Positions 1 through 8,057 of a DNA stretch of 64,000 nt are shown here, one piece after another. Both the position numbers and the translations under genes were made by a program. The stretch lies in NCBI RefSeq assembly GCF_029193575.1, contig NZ_JARGCS010000047.1, positions 266,001-330,000 of the forward strand, given 5' to 3'. Within the stretch, counting starts at the first letter, position 1; each line of letters starts with the position of its first letter. The notes under the pieces were generated by a model, which did no database searches, was not told where the DNA came from, and saw nothing but the letters and a program-made list of their open reading frames with translations. This DNA comes from Pseudomonas entomophila (GTDB taxonomy: Bacteria; Pseudomonadota; Gammaproteobacteria; Pseudomonadales; Pseudomonadaceae).

Positions 1-636
1 TTTCTGGGTGCCGGCGGGGTCCTTGCTGAAGAATCTGCCGGTGTCCTTGTTGAGCCCCGTATTCTTGGCCACGGTGGCGATCACTACCGTGGTGGTGATG
101 TTGTTCAGCAGTTGCTTCTGTTCCTGGAACGCTGCCCGACGATCATGATGGCGCAGTAGCACATGGCTCATTTCGTGGCCGAGCATGGCCGCGATCTCGT
201 CCTCGCTCTCGACGTTGTCGAGCATGCCGAGCGGCACGAACAGGGTGCCGTAGGGGTCGGCGGAAGGGCCGAAGGCGTAGCTGTCGACGATACGCACCTG
301 CAGGTTTGGCGCCTGCCCTGGCCAGCCCTTGGCCAGGCGGGTGACGATGGCTTGCAGGTAGGCCTCGAGCTCCGGGATCTGCACCAGGTTTTGCTGACGG
401 ATTTCGTCTGCCGGCAGGGCCCGGCCATCGAAGCTCAGGCGCAGCTTCCCGGCGCGCTGCGGGTCCAGGCGGTAGTACTGGCGCACGTCGGCCTGCTCGA
501 GATAGCGGCCATCCAGGCGTGACTGGGTGGACGGGCCCACCAGGTTCATCAGCGCGGCATTGGCGCCGTTGACCGTCTGGCAGCCGCTGAGCAAGAGCGA
601 GGCCGCGACCGGCAACGCCGCGATGAGGCCTTTCAC
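1..636 (-). CDS. M48-family metalloprotease lipoprotein (3' end beyond window)
   Basis: Partial minus-strand gene; the C-terminal part lies beyond base 1. The protein starts VKGLIAALPVAASLLLSGC, a lipoprotein signal peptide with lipobox LSGC, so it is probably an envelope-anchored protease. The zinc motif HEMSH is encoded at about 166-178, in the context MLGHEMSHVLLRHH, typical of M48 (Oma1/BepA/LoiP-like) peptidases that act in outer-membrane or periplasmic quality control. I chose GTG 636 because GGGG lies about six bases upstream; GTG 651 is an in-frame alternative that would overlap the preceding stop codon. It is the last gene of a three-gene minus-strand cluster. Family assignment is firm; the substrate is unknown. 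Confidence 0.85.
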   Translation of the reverse strand, partial: MKGLIAALPVAASLLLSGCQTVNGANAALMNLVGPSTQSRLDGRYLEQADVRQYYRLDPQRAGKLRLSFDGRALPADEIRQQNLVQIPELEAYLQAIVTRLAKGWPGQAPNLQVRIVDSYAFGPSADPYGTLFVPLGMLDNVESEDEIAAMLGHEMSHVLLRHHDRRAAFQEQKQLLNNITTTVVIATVAKNTGLNKDTGRFFSKDPAGTQK

Positions 637-647
637 AGCGACCCCGT

Positions 648-1010
648 TCACTTCTTGCACCCGGAGCCGAAGCCGATGGTGGCGTTGTTCTGGTGATCGT
701 CCGGCAGGCTGCCTGGCAGCTTCTGGCACGGCAGCTTAACCACGTTCAGCGGTGGGTTCACGCGCACATCCATGGTATCCAGCCAGACCTTCTGGCCGGC
801 CAGTTCGACCTGGATCAGGTCCAGTTCCTTGTTGTAGTCGAGCACCGGCAACGCCTGTTGCGGCAAGCTGCTGCGGGCCACGTCGCGTTGTGTCTTGCCC
901 TGGTCGTCCAGCACCGCCACCGGGTCGGCGAGAAACGCCTCCACCATGGGTGCGGCCAGCAGGCTGTGGCTGAACAGTGCCGATAGCAGGAAAACGGAAG
1001 TCTTGCGCAT
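648..1010 (-). CDS. Small secreted protein of unknown function
   Basis: A 120-residue protein with a clear Sec signal peptide (MRKTSVFLLSALFSHSLLAA, probable cleavage after LLA-A). The mature part is about 100 residues and has two cysteines near the C-terminus (LPCQKLP and GSGCKK) that could form a disulfide in the periplasm. I do not recognise the family. It lies between the CHASE2 gene (34 bp upstream) and the M48 protease gene, whose start is next to or overlaps its stop, so the three are probably co-transcribed. A role together with the protease or the CHASE2 protein is inference from position only. Confidence 0.75.
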   Translation of the reverse strand: MRKTSVFLLSALFSHSLLAAPMVEAFLADPVAVLDDQGKTQRDVARSSLPQQALPVLDYNKELDLIQVELAGQKVWLDTMDVRVNPPLNVVKLPCQKLPGSLPDDHQNNATIGFGSGCKK

Positions 1011-1043
1011 CTCTGGGCTCCTTGAGTCGAAATTCCGTAGGGT

Positions 1044-2378
1044 TCAGGTCCTGTTGGCGAACAAGGCCTGAAAGCGTGTGCTGAACAATGTGAGGGAAAG
1101 CAGCGACAGGCCGAACACGTTGGCGGGTGTGTAGTTCTTCAGCCACAGGGCTGTGGTGAGGACCACCAACAGGCCGAACACCAGCGCCCAGGCGGCCAAC
1201 GGCGCGATGCGTGGTCGGCGCGGTTGGCCCATGAACGAGCGGTTGAACAGAGGGGCGTCGAGCGTACCCTTGAGGTGGGCGATGAGTGCGAGTAGCAACA
1301 ACTCGATCACGTCCAGCACATCCAGCTTGGCAATACCGAACTCGGCCAGGTCGGGCGTCGAGCGGTAGTAGTCCATGCCCCAGTTGACCAGGTTGTCCAA
1401 GGCCATCGCATGCACGTACACCCCCGCGAGCTTGCCGTGCAGCGGTGACAGCGTGACATCGCCGGTGCCGGCGATACGTGCGCCGACCAGCACCAGCTTG
1501 CCTTGCAGCAGCTGCCTGAGCAGTGCCTGGTCATCGCTGTCGGTGGCTTCCAAGGCGCTGGCCGACACCGTCAGGGTGTAGGTGCAGTTGGCTTGGGCGT
1601 TGTTGCCGAGCTTCCAGAACACCGCCTGCAGGAACTGATCGGCCAAGCCTGGCAGGGTGCAGTCGCCGAGATCGAAGGCCTGGCCTTGCAAGGGAGACGG
1701 GCGAAGGCCCCATTGCACCGCGATGTCCGGGCGCTGCGCGGCGGCTGTGGCATCGCTCGGCAGCGAGGCGCAGTCATGCCGGCGGCAGTACTCGCGGTAA
1801 AGCTTGAGCGCTGGCGTTTCCATCGGCCCCAGCCCGGTTTGCACGGCCAGGGGGTACTGATTGCCGTGGTCGCTCCAACTGACCAGCGCAGGGGTGCTGA
1901 CTTCGGCGAAACGCGGCAGGGTGTTGATGGCGTCTTCGGCGTCCGGTGGCGTGCCATTGTTGGCGAGAAACAGCGCAATGCCCTGGCGTTGGTAGCGTTC
2001 GAACACGTTGGCCAGCAACTGGCTCTCCATGCCTGGCGCTTGGCCGGGCACGGCGCGGGAGTGATCATGGGTGTACAGCAAGTCGACGAACACCGCCCCC
2101 GGCTTGTAGGCGAGCAGGCGCTTGAACAGCTTGCTCTGTTCGCTGTAGGGCAGTGGCCAGAAGGTCTGGTTGCGTAGCAGGTAGGCATCGTCGATCAACA
2201 CCACCACCACCTGCTGTTGGCCCTTGTCGGAATAACCGCTGGCGAGCAGGCGGTTCAGCCAACTGGCGGAAGCCTCGTCGGTGGAGGTGGAGATCCCGAA
2301 CGGGTCCAGCAGGGCGACCAGGGCGACCGCGAAGGTGAACAGGATTTGGCGCAGCGAGAATCGCGAGAGCTTGAGCAT
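1044..2378 (-). CDS. Orphan CHASE2-domain membrane protein
   Basis: 444 residues. One N-terminal membrane segment (about 10-28) is followed by a long extracytoplasmic CHASE2 sensor domain (about 35-340; VVVVLIDDAYL, GAVFVDLLYTHDHS and KLVLVGARIAGTGDVTLSPLHGKLAGVYVHA are typical pieces), and then C-terminal hydrophobic segments (about 355-440). CHASE2 is normally the sensory input of adenylate cyclases, kinases or diguanylate cyclases, but here no effector domain follows: the protein ends in the membrane. It is the first gene of the minus-strand cluster with a small secreted protein and an M48 protease. Signal output, if any, must go through another protein. The domain call is confident; the function is unknown. 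Confidence 0.85.
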   Translation of the reverse strand: MLKLSRFSLRQILFTFAVALVALLDPFGISTSTDEASASWLNRLLASGYSDKGQQQVVVVLIDDAYLLRNQTFWPLPYSEQSKLFKRLLAYKPGAVFVDLLYTHDHSRAVPGQAPGMESQLLANVFERYQRQGIALFLANNGTPPDAEDAINTLPRFAEVSTPALVSWSDHGNQYPLAVQTGLGPMETPALKLYREYCRRHDCASLPSDATAAAQRPDIAVQWGLRPSPLQGQAFDLGDCTLPGLADQFLQAVFWKLGNNAQANCTYTLTVSASALEATDSDDQALLRQLLQGKLVLVGARIAGTGDVTLSPLHGKLAGVYVHAMALDNLVNWGMDYYRSTPDLAEFGIAKLDVLDVIELLLLALIAHLKGTLDAPLFNRSFMGQPRRPRIAPLAAWALVFGLLVVLTTALWLKNYTPANVFGLSLLSLTLFSTRFQALFANRT

Positions 2379-2474
2379 CCATGCCTCAGGTCTATGACTA
2401 GAGGCATTTTGACATCATTCCTGAAGGGCCGAAAGGGCCATACGCGGCCCTGTCGGTGTCCGATGATGGCGCGA

Positions 2475-3125
2475 CTACGCCAACGTTTGCGGCAGGGCGA
2501 GATCGACACTCAGCTGTCGCGACAGGCACGGCCAGCGTTTCCACGCCATACCGGTCGCAGGGCTGCTCAAGGCCTCGCGATAGGCTTCCACCGATTCCAC
2601 GGCAAAGCTTTCGTCGTCGAGCATCTCCTCCACCGAGTGGTGCACCACTTCATCCAACTGGTTGGCGAATGCCTCGCCGATCAATTGGTGGGCGATCAGG
2701 TTGGCCACGGTGGTGTCCACCGGGATCAACGGTTGCTGGAAATGGCGGATGTACAGGTCGTTGACCTCCTCGACCAGACGGTGCGCCAGGTAGGCCTCGT
2801 CCAGCAGGCCATCGAGGCCCTCGTGGCCTTCCATGACGCTCGGTGGATGCAGGAAATAGGCTTCGGCGATCTTCAGCACGGGTTTGATCTGCGACTCGAT
2901 ACCCGCCTCGCGGGCGACCGTGTTGGCAGCCTCCAGCAGTTCCGGAACCTGGTCGATGTAGGCGGCGACGAAGCGTGTCAGGGTACCCTGGGCGTCCTGC
3001 TGGGGCAGTTGGATCGAGCGGTGCAGGTGCGGCAATTGTTGCTCGAGGCGATGTTTCAGTTGGCCTGTGCGGCGCTCATGTTGATGGGCAAGGACGATCA
3101 ACTCGCGTACAGCAGCGATGTTCAT
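2475..3125 (-). CDS. Conserved hypothetical soluble protein
   Basis: 216 residues, largely alpha-helical and acidic, with no signal peptide or membrane segment. The stretch VEEVNDLYIRHFQQPLIPVD and the acidic, helix-rich middle suggest an all-helical cytoplasmic protein. I do not recognise a named domain. It stands alone on the minus strand, divergent from the cytochrome oxidase operon, with a 379-bp intergenic region on its 5' side. The start ATG at 3125 is supported by homologous-looking N-terminal coding potential (MNIAAVRELIVLAHQHE). No function is assigned. Confidence 0.75.
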   Translation of the reverse strand: MNIAAVRELIVLAHQHERRTGQLKHRLEQQLPHLHRSIQLPQQDAQGTLTRFVAAYIDQVPELLEAANTVAREAGIESQIKPVLKIAEAYFLHPPSVMEGHEGLDGLLDEAYLAHRLVEEVNDLYIRHFQQPLIPVDTTVANLIAHQLIGEAFANQLDEVVHHSVEEMLDDESFAVESVEAYREALSSPATGMAWKRWPCLSRQLSVDLALPQTLA

Positions 3126-3203
3126 GACAACTCCAGGGACAAGGCGTTACAAACGGAAGACACTAAGTTAGCTCGCTTCCTGAAACGCTTAAGACGCATT
3201 TGT

Positions 3204-3247
3204 TATAACCCGGAGGCACTTGTTCCTTCGGGTTATATCAAAGTGCC
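3204..3247. promoter_or_regulatory. Hairpin with possible pseudoknot upstream of coxB
   Basis: A 13-bp stem (3204-3216 with 3225-3237, one G-T pair) closes an eight-base loop (3217-3224, CACTTGTT). The 3' part of the left arm plus the loop, GGCACTT (3215-3221), is perfectly complementary to AAGTGCC at 3241-3247, just after the stem. If transcribed, this could form an H-type pseudoknot or two exclusive structures; as DNA it is a strong dyad that a regulator could bind. It lacks a T-tract, so it is not a standard terminator. It lies about 260 bp before coxB and upstream of the proposed promoter at 3327-3354. Confidence 0.45.
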
Positions 3248-3326
3248 ATCATTATGCCAAAACCGCTCAAGCTCAATCCTTTCAGCGATTATCCGGGTTT
3301 TCGTGAAGTTGATTTCATGGGCGTCA

Positions 3327-3354
3327 TTGCGTGCCATTGGTCGGTGTCTATACT
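3327..3354 (+). promoter_or_regulatory. Candidate cox operon promoter
   Basis: TTGCGT (3327-3332), a 16-bp spacer and TATACT (3349-3354), preceded by C to give CTATACT, which resembles the extended -10 preferred by RpoS. In P. aeruginosa the aa3 oxidase operon is known to be RpoS-dependent, and this site is consistent with that. Transcription would start about 145 bases before coxB, leaving a structured leader. This is a visual prediction, not a mapped start. Confidence 0.45.
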
Positions 3355-3380
3355 CGGGTTGAAACGTGATTCGTTGATGA

Positions 3381-3433
3381 GGCCCGACTGCCTGTGCAGG
3401 GGGCTCGGTCGTCGAAGCCAGGCAGTCTTGGCC
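3381..3433 (+). other. Stem-loop in the coxB leader
   Basis: GACTGCCTG (3386-3394) pairs perfectly with CAGGCAGTC (3419-3427), with GGCC at 3381-3384 and 3430-3433 able to extend the stem. It lies between the candidate promoter and the coxB start and has no T-tract, so it may stabilise the leader or affect translation. The ribosome binding site AAGGGG follows at about 3490-3495. Confidence 0.5.
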
Positions 3434-3504
3434 ACCGTTCCCAACCTAACGTCGTAAGGTCGTCCACGCCTCCGGGACAACAAGAACGATAAGGGGAACC
3501 CGCA

Positions 3505-4632
3505 ATGATGCGACATCCACATGTCTGGATGGGCCTCCTGCTGTGGTCGATGTTTGGTCAGGCGAATGCCGCCTGGACCGTGAACATGTCACCGGGGGCG
3601 ACGGACGTCTCCCACGCCGTGTTCGACCTGCACATGACCATCTTCTGGATCTGCGTGGTCATCGGCATCGTGGTGTTCGGCGCGATGTTCTGGTCGATGG
3701 TCATCCACCGCCGCTCCACCGGCCAGGAACCGGCGCACTTCCACGAGCACACCTGGGTGGAAATCCTCTGGACGGTCGTGCCCTTCCTGATCCTCGTGGC
3801 CATGGCCATCCCAGCCACCAAGACCCTGATCGACATCTACGACGCCAGCGAATCGGACATCGACATCCAGGTCACCGGCTACCAGTGGAAGTGGCACTAC
3901 AAGTACCTGGGCCAGGACGTGGAGTTCTTCAGCAACCTGGCCACCCCCGCCGAACAGGTGCGCAACCAGGCGCCCAAGGACGAGCACTACCTGCTCGAGG
4001 TCGACCAGCCGCTGGTGCTGCCGGTCGGCGCCAAGGTGCGCTTCCTGGTCACTGCCGCCGACGTCATCCACTCCTGGTGGGTGCCGGCCTTCGCGGTCAA
4101 GCGTGACGCCATCCCCGGCTTCGTCAACGAGGCCTGGACGCGCGTCGAGAAGCCCGGCATCTACCGCGGCCAGTGCACCGAGCTGTGCGGCAAGGACCAC
4201 GGCTTCATGCCGGTGGTGGTCGAGGTCAAGTCCAAGGCCGACTACGACACCTGGCTCGGCGAGCGCAAGGCCGAGGCGGCCAAGCTCAAGGAACTGACCA
4301 GCAAGGAGTGGACGCTCGAGGAACTGGTCGAGCGTGGCGACAAGGTCTACCACACCACCTGCGTGGCCTGTCACCAGGCCGAAGGCCAGGGCCTGCCGCC
4401 GATGTTCCCGGCGCTCAAGGGCTCGAAGATCGCCATCGGGCCCAAGGAGGACCACCTGGGCATCGTCTACCACGGCAAGCCCGGCACGGCGATGGCCGCG
4501 TTCGGCAAGCAGCTCTCGGAAGTCGACATCGCCGCAGTGGTCACCTACGAACGCAACGCCTGGGGCAACAACAAGGGTGACATGGTCACGCCCAAGGACG
4601 TGTTGGCGCTCAAGCAGGCGGAAAGCAAATGA
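3505..4632 (+). CDS. coxB: Cytochrome c oxidase subunit II with fused cytochrome c domain (aa3 type)
   Basis: 375 residues. It takes electrons from cytochrome c and passes them through CuA to subunit I. A signal peptide (to about QANA) and two membrane helices are followed by the cupredoxin domain with CuA ligands H189, C224, C228 and H232 (CTELCGKDH). The C-terminal extension contains a class I cytochrome c domain with heme motif CVACH at 286-290, making this a caa3-like subunit II. The start at 3505 (ATGATG, second ATG at 3508) has AAGGGG upstream. It is the first gene of the coxB-coxA-ctaG-coxC operon. Confidence 0.97.
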   Translation: MMRHPHVWMGLLLWSMFGQANAAWTVNMSPGATDVSHAVFDLHMTIFWICVVIGIVVFGAMFWSMVIHRRSTGQEPAHFHEHTWVEILWTVVPFLILVAMAIPATKTLIDIYDASESDIDIQVTGYQWKWHYKYLGQDVEFFSNLATPAEQVRNQAPKDEHYLLEVDQPLVLPVGAKVRFLVTAADVIHSWWVPAFAVKRDAIPGFVNEAWTRVEKPGIYRGQCTELCGKDHGFMPVVVEVKSKADYDTWLGERKAEAAKLKELTSKEWTLEELVERGDKVYHTTCVACHQAEGQGLPPMFPALKGSKIAIGPKEDHLGIVYHGKPGTAMAAFGKQLSEVDIAAVVTYERNAWGNNKGDMVTPKDVLALKQAESK

Positions 4633-4675
4633 ACCGGTGCCCGCGTGACATCCCGCAACGTGCAGGAGACAGGAC

Positions 4676-6265
4676 ATGAGTGCAGTGATCGACGACCACG
4701 CCCACGGCCATGACCACGCTCACGGCCCGGCCAAAGGCCTGATGCGCTGGGTGCTGACCACCAACCACAAGGACATCGGCACGATGTACCTGTGGTTCAG
4801 CTTCGCCATGTTCCTGCTCGGCGGCTCGTTCGCCATGGTGATTCGCGCCGAGCTGTTCCAGCCCGGGTTGCAGATCGTCGAGCCGGCGTTCTTCAACCAG
4901 ATGACCACCATGCACGGGCTGATCATGGTGTTCGGCGCGGTGATGCCGGCCTTCGTCGGCCTGGCCAACTGGATGATCCCGCTGATGATCGGCGCGCCCG
5001 ACATGGCCCTGCCACGGATGAACAACTTCAGCTTCTGGCTGCTGCCGGCGGCCTTCCTGCTGCTGGTCTCGACCCTGTTCAGCCCCGGCGGCGGGCCGAA
5101 CTTCGGCTGGACCTTCTACGCCCCGCTGTCGACCACCTACGCGCCGGCCAGCGTGACCTTCTTCATCTTCGCCATCCACCTGATGGGCATCAGCTCGATC
5201 ATGGGCGCGATCAACGTGATCGCCACCATCCTCAACCTGCGCGCCCCGGGCATGACCCTGATGAAGATGCCGCTGTTCGTCTGGACCTGGCTGATCACCG
5301 CGTTCCTGCTGATCGCGGTGATGCCGGTGCTGGCCGGCGTGGTGACCATGATGCTGATGGACATCCACTTCGGCACCAGCTTCTTCAGCGCCGCCGGCGG
5401 TGGCGACCCGGTGCTGTTCCAGCACGTGTTCTGGTTCTTCGGCCACCCCGAGGTGTACATCATGATCCTGCCGGCGTTCGGCGCGGTCAGCTCGATCATC
5501 CCGGCGTTCTCGCGCAAGCCGCTGTTCGGCTACACCTCGATGGTCTACGCCACCGGGGCGATCGCCTTCCTGTCGTTCATCGTCTGGGCGCACCACATGT
5601 TCGTGGTCGGCATCCCGGTGGTGGGCGAGCTGTTCTTCATGTACGCCACCATGCTGATCGCCGTGCCCACCGGGGTGAAGGTGTTCAACTGGGTGAGCAC
5701 CATGTGGCAGGGCGCGATGACCTTCGAGGCGCCGATGCTGTTCGCCATCGCCTTCGTCATCCTGTTCACCATCGGCGGCTTCTCCGGGTTGATGCTGGCC
5801 ATCGCCCCGGCGGACTTCCAGTACCACGACACTTACTTCGTGGTCGCCCACTTCCACTACGTGCTGGTGCCGGGGGCGATCTTCGGGATCTTCGCCTCGG
5901 CCTACTACTGGCTGCCGAAATGGACCGGGCACATGTACGACGAAACCCTCGGCAAGCTGCACTTCTGGCTGTCGTTCGTGGGCATGAACCTGGCCTTCTT
6001 CCCCATGCACTTCGTCGGGTTGGCCGGCATGCCGCGGCGCATTCCCGACTACAACCTGCAATTCGCCGACTTCAACATGGTCTCGTCGATCGGGGCGTTC
6101 ACCTTCGGCGCCACGCAGATCCTGTTCCTGTTCATCGTCATCAAGTGCATCCGTGGCGGCGCGCCGGCCCCGGCCAAGCCCTGGGATGGCGCCGACGGGC
6201 TGGAATGGTCGGTGCCTTCGCCGGCGCCGTACCACACCTTCCAGACCCCGCCGGACGTGAAGTAG
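4676..6265 (+). CDS. coxA: Cytochrome c oxidase subunit I (aa3 type)
   Basis: 529 residues, twelve membrane helices; the catalytic subunit that reduces oxygen and pumps protons. Visible active-site residues are low-spin heme ligand H80 (TTMHG), CuB ligand H257 with crosslinking Y261 (HPEVY), CuB ligands H306-H307 (AHHM), and heme ligands H392 and H394 (VAHFHYV). The extreme N-terminus is histidine-rich (DDHAHGHDHAHG), which is not needed for catalysis and could aid metal handling. Spacing from coxB is 43 bp with an AGGAGA site. Length and motifs match A-type heme-copper oxidases. Confidence 0.98.
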   Translation: MSAVIDDHAHGHDHAHGPAKGLMRWVLTTNHKDIGTMYLWFSFAMFLLGGSFAMVIRAELFQPGLQIVEPAFFNQMTTMHGLIMVFGAVMPAFVGLANWMIPLMIGAPDMALPRMNNFSFWLLPAAFLLLVSTLFSPGGGPNFGWTFYAPLSTTYAPASVTFFIFAIHLMGISSIMGAINVIATILNLRAPGMTLMKMPLFVWTWLITAFLLIAVMPVLAGVVTMMLMDIHFGTSFFSAAGGGDPVLFQHVFWFFGHPEVYIMILPAFGAVSSIIPAFSRKPLFGYTSMVYATGAIAFLSFIVWAHHMFVVGIPVVGELFFMYATMLIAVPTGVKVFNWVSTMWQGAMTFEAPMLFAIAFVILFTIGGFSGLMLAIAPADFQYHDTYFVVAHFHYVLVPGAIFGIFASAYYWLPKWTGHMYDETLGKLHFWLSFVGMNLAFFPMHFVGLAGMPRRIPDYNLQFADFNMVSSIGAFTFGATQILFLFIVIKCIRGGAPAPAKPWDGADGLEWSVPSPAPYHTFQTPPDVK

Positions 6266-6278
6266 GGAGGCCGCCGAC

Positions 6279-6845
6279 ATGGAAGGCGTGTCGCTCAAGC
6301 GCCTGGTGCGGCGCCTGCTGCTGCTGACGGTGGTGATGTTCGCCTTCGGCTTCGCCCTGGTGCCGATCTACGACGTGATGTGCCGGGCGTTCGGCATCAA
6401 CGGCAAGACCGGCGGGCAGTACGAGGGCAGCCAGGTGATGGACCCGTCGCGCACGGTGCGTGTGCAGTTCATGTCGACCAACGCCAGCGACATGGTCTGG
6501 GACTTCTACTCCAGCGCCGACCAACTGGAAGTGAACCCCGGCGCGGTGAACCAGATGATCTTCATCGCCCACAACCCGACCGACCGGCCCATGAGCGCCC
6601 AGGCGATACCCAGCATCACCCCGGCCGAGGCCGCGGCGTACTTCCACAAGACCGAGTGCTTCTGCTTCACCCAGCAGATCTTGCAGCCCGGTGAACGCAT
6701 CGAGATGCCGGTGCGCTTCATCGTCGACCGCGACCTGCCGGCCACGGTGAAGCACCTGACACTGGCCTACACCTTGTTCGACATCACCGCTCGCCACCCG
6801 CCGGTCGCGCACGTCGCGGCCCAGGACGTCCAGGGCGCCCGTTAA
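6279..6845 (+). CDS. ctaG: Cytochrome c oxidase assembly protein CtaG (Cox11)
   Basis: 188 residues with one N-terminal membrane anchor (about 8-28) and a periplasmic immunoglobulin-like domain. The copper-binding motif CFCF (C127 and C129) is present in TECFCFTQQ. Cox11 proteins deliver copper to the CuB site of subunit I. The gene sits 13 bp after coxA and 16 bp before coxC, the usual position in pseudomonads, with GGGAGG before the ATG. Confidence 0.96.
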   Translation: MEGVSLKRLVRRLLLLTVVMFAFGFALVPIYDVMCRAFGINGKTGGQYEGSQVMDPSRTVRVQFMSTNASDMVWDFYSSADQLEVNPGAVNQMIFIAHNPTDRPMSAQAIPSITPAEAAAYFHKTECFCFTQQILQPGERIEMPVRFIVDRDLPATVKHLTLAYTLFDITARHPPVAHVAAQDVQGAR

Positions 6846-6861
6846 GGGAAGGAGAACAGCA

Positions 6862-7749
6862 ATGGCAAGTCACGAGCACTACTACGTCCCGGCGCAGAGC
6901 AAATGGCCGATCATCGCCACCATCGGCCTGTTCATCACGGTGTTCGGGCTGGGCACCTGGTTCAACGACCTCAAGGCCGGCCACCCGGAATCCCACGGGC
7001 CGCTGATCTTCTTCGTCGGCGCGCTGTTCCTGGCGTACATGCTGTTCGGCTGGTTCGGCGCGGTGGTCAAGGAGAGCCATGCGGGCTTGTACAGCGCGCA
7101 GATGGACCGCTCGTTCCGTTGGGGCATGAGCTGGTTCATCTTCTCCGAGGTGATGTTCTTCCTGGCCTTCTTCGGCGCGCTGTTCTACGTGCGGGTGCTG
7201 GCCGGGCCTTGGCTGGGCGGCGAGGGCGACAAGGGCGTGGCGCACATGCTGTGGCCGAACTTCGAGTTCGTCTGGCCGCTGCTGCACACCCCCGACCCGA
7301 AGCTGTTCCCGCCGCCGAAGGAAATCATCAACCCGTGGCACCTGCCGCTGATCAACACCATCCTGCTGGTCAGCTCCAGCGTGACCATCACCATCGCCCA
7401 CCACGGCCTGCGCAACAACCACCGAGGGCAGCTCAAGCTGTGGCTGGGGCTGACCATCCTGCTCGGGCTGTCGTTCCTCGCGTTGCAGGCCTACGAGTAT
7501 TACGAGGCCTACGTGCACCTGGGGCTGACGTTGGGGTCGGGGATCTACGGCGCGACGTTCTTCATGCTCACCGGCTTCCACGGGGCGCACGTGACCCTGG
7601 GGACCTTGATCCTGATCGTGATGTTCGTGCGCGTGCTGCGCGGGCATTTCAACCCGGACAAGCATTTTGGCTTCGAGGCGGCCAGTTGGTATTGGCACTT
7701 CGTGGATGTGGTGTGGGTGGGGTTGTTCATCTTCGTGTACGTGCTCTGA
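6862..7749 (+). CDS. coxC: Cytochrome c oxidase subunit III
   Basis: 295 residues with seven predicted membrane helices, the usual subunit III layout. Characteristic stretches are GWFGAVVKESHAGLYSAQ, SEVMFFLAFFGALFY and the C-terminal TGFHGAHVTLGT and WYWHFVDVVWVGLF. The subunit stabilises the proton-pumping activity of subunit I. It has a good AAGGGAAGGAG site and ends the structural part of the operon. It is followed by a convergent small gene. Confidence 0.97.
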   Translation: MASHEHYYVPAQSKWPIIATIGLFITVFGLGTWFNDLKAGHPESHGPLIFFVGALFLAYMLFGWFGAVVKESHAGLYSAQMDRSFRWGMSWFIFSEVMFFLAFFGALFYVRVLAGPWLGGEGDKGVAHMLWPNFEFVWPLLHTPDPKLFPPPKEIINPWHLPLINTILLVSSSVTITIAHHGLRNNHRGQLKLWLGLTILLGLSFLALQAYEYYEAYVHLGLTLGSGIYGATFFMLTGFHGAHVTLGTLILIVMFVRVLRGHFNPDKHFGFEAASWYWHFVDVVWVGLFIFVYVL

Positions 7750-7790
7750 CCACCCCACAAAACCTGTAGGAACGGGCTTGGTGGTGTGAG

Positions 7791-7994
7791 CTAGAACGGC
7801 GCGTGCGAAACCAGCTGCCCGCTGATGAAGCCCCAGGCCACCAGCCCGACCGTCAGGGCCGCCAGGGTGACGCGCACGGTCAGGGCCTTGAGCAAGCGGG
7901 TCGACTGGTCGTCGTCCTTGACCAGGAACACCAGCCCACTGAACAGGCTGGCGATGGTAGCCAACAGCATCAGGACGATCGCGGCCTTGAGCAT
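7791..7994 (-). CDS. DUF2909 twin-transmembrane protein
   Basis: 67 residues, MLKAAIVLMLLATIASLFSG at the start, with two membrane helices separated by a short charged loop (KDDDQSTR). This matches the DUF2909 twin transmembrane family found inside pseudomonad cox loci. It is on the opposite strand from all other genes of the locus, convergent with coxC (41 bp) and divergent from the SURF1 gene, with GGAG upstream of ATG 7994. An oxidase-associated role is inferred from conserved position only. Confidence 0.85.
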   Translation of the reverse strand: MLKAAIVLMLLATIASLFSGLVFLVKDDDQSTRLLKALTVRVTLAALTVGLVAWGFISGQLVSHAPF

Positions 7995-8057
7995 GGCGAA
8001 ACTCCGGGGGGATGCGGTGATGAGTTCCAGTATAGCGCTCGACCTTGCGAGGCCCCG

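Noticed and set aside
2217..3362. 381-residue plus-strand open reading frame across 2217-3362
   Set aside because: Overlaps the CHASE2 and hypothetical genes on the other strand and spans the cox upstream region; it has no signal, motif or ribosome site.
4610..6298. 562-residue open reading frame antisense to coxA
   Set aside because: Runs rich in His, Gly, Asp and Arg (HQHGHHAGQHRHHRD-type) are the usual mirror of a GC-rich membrane protein gene; coxA is certain on the other strand.
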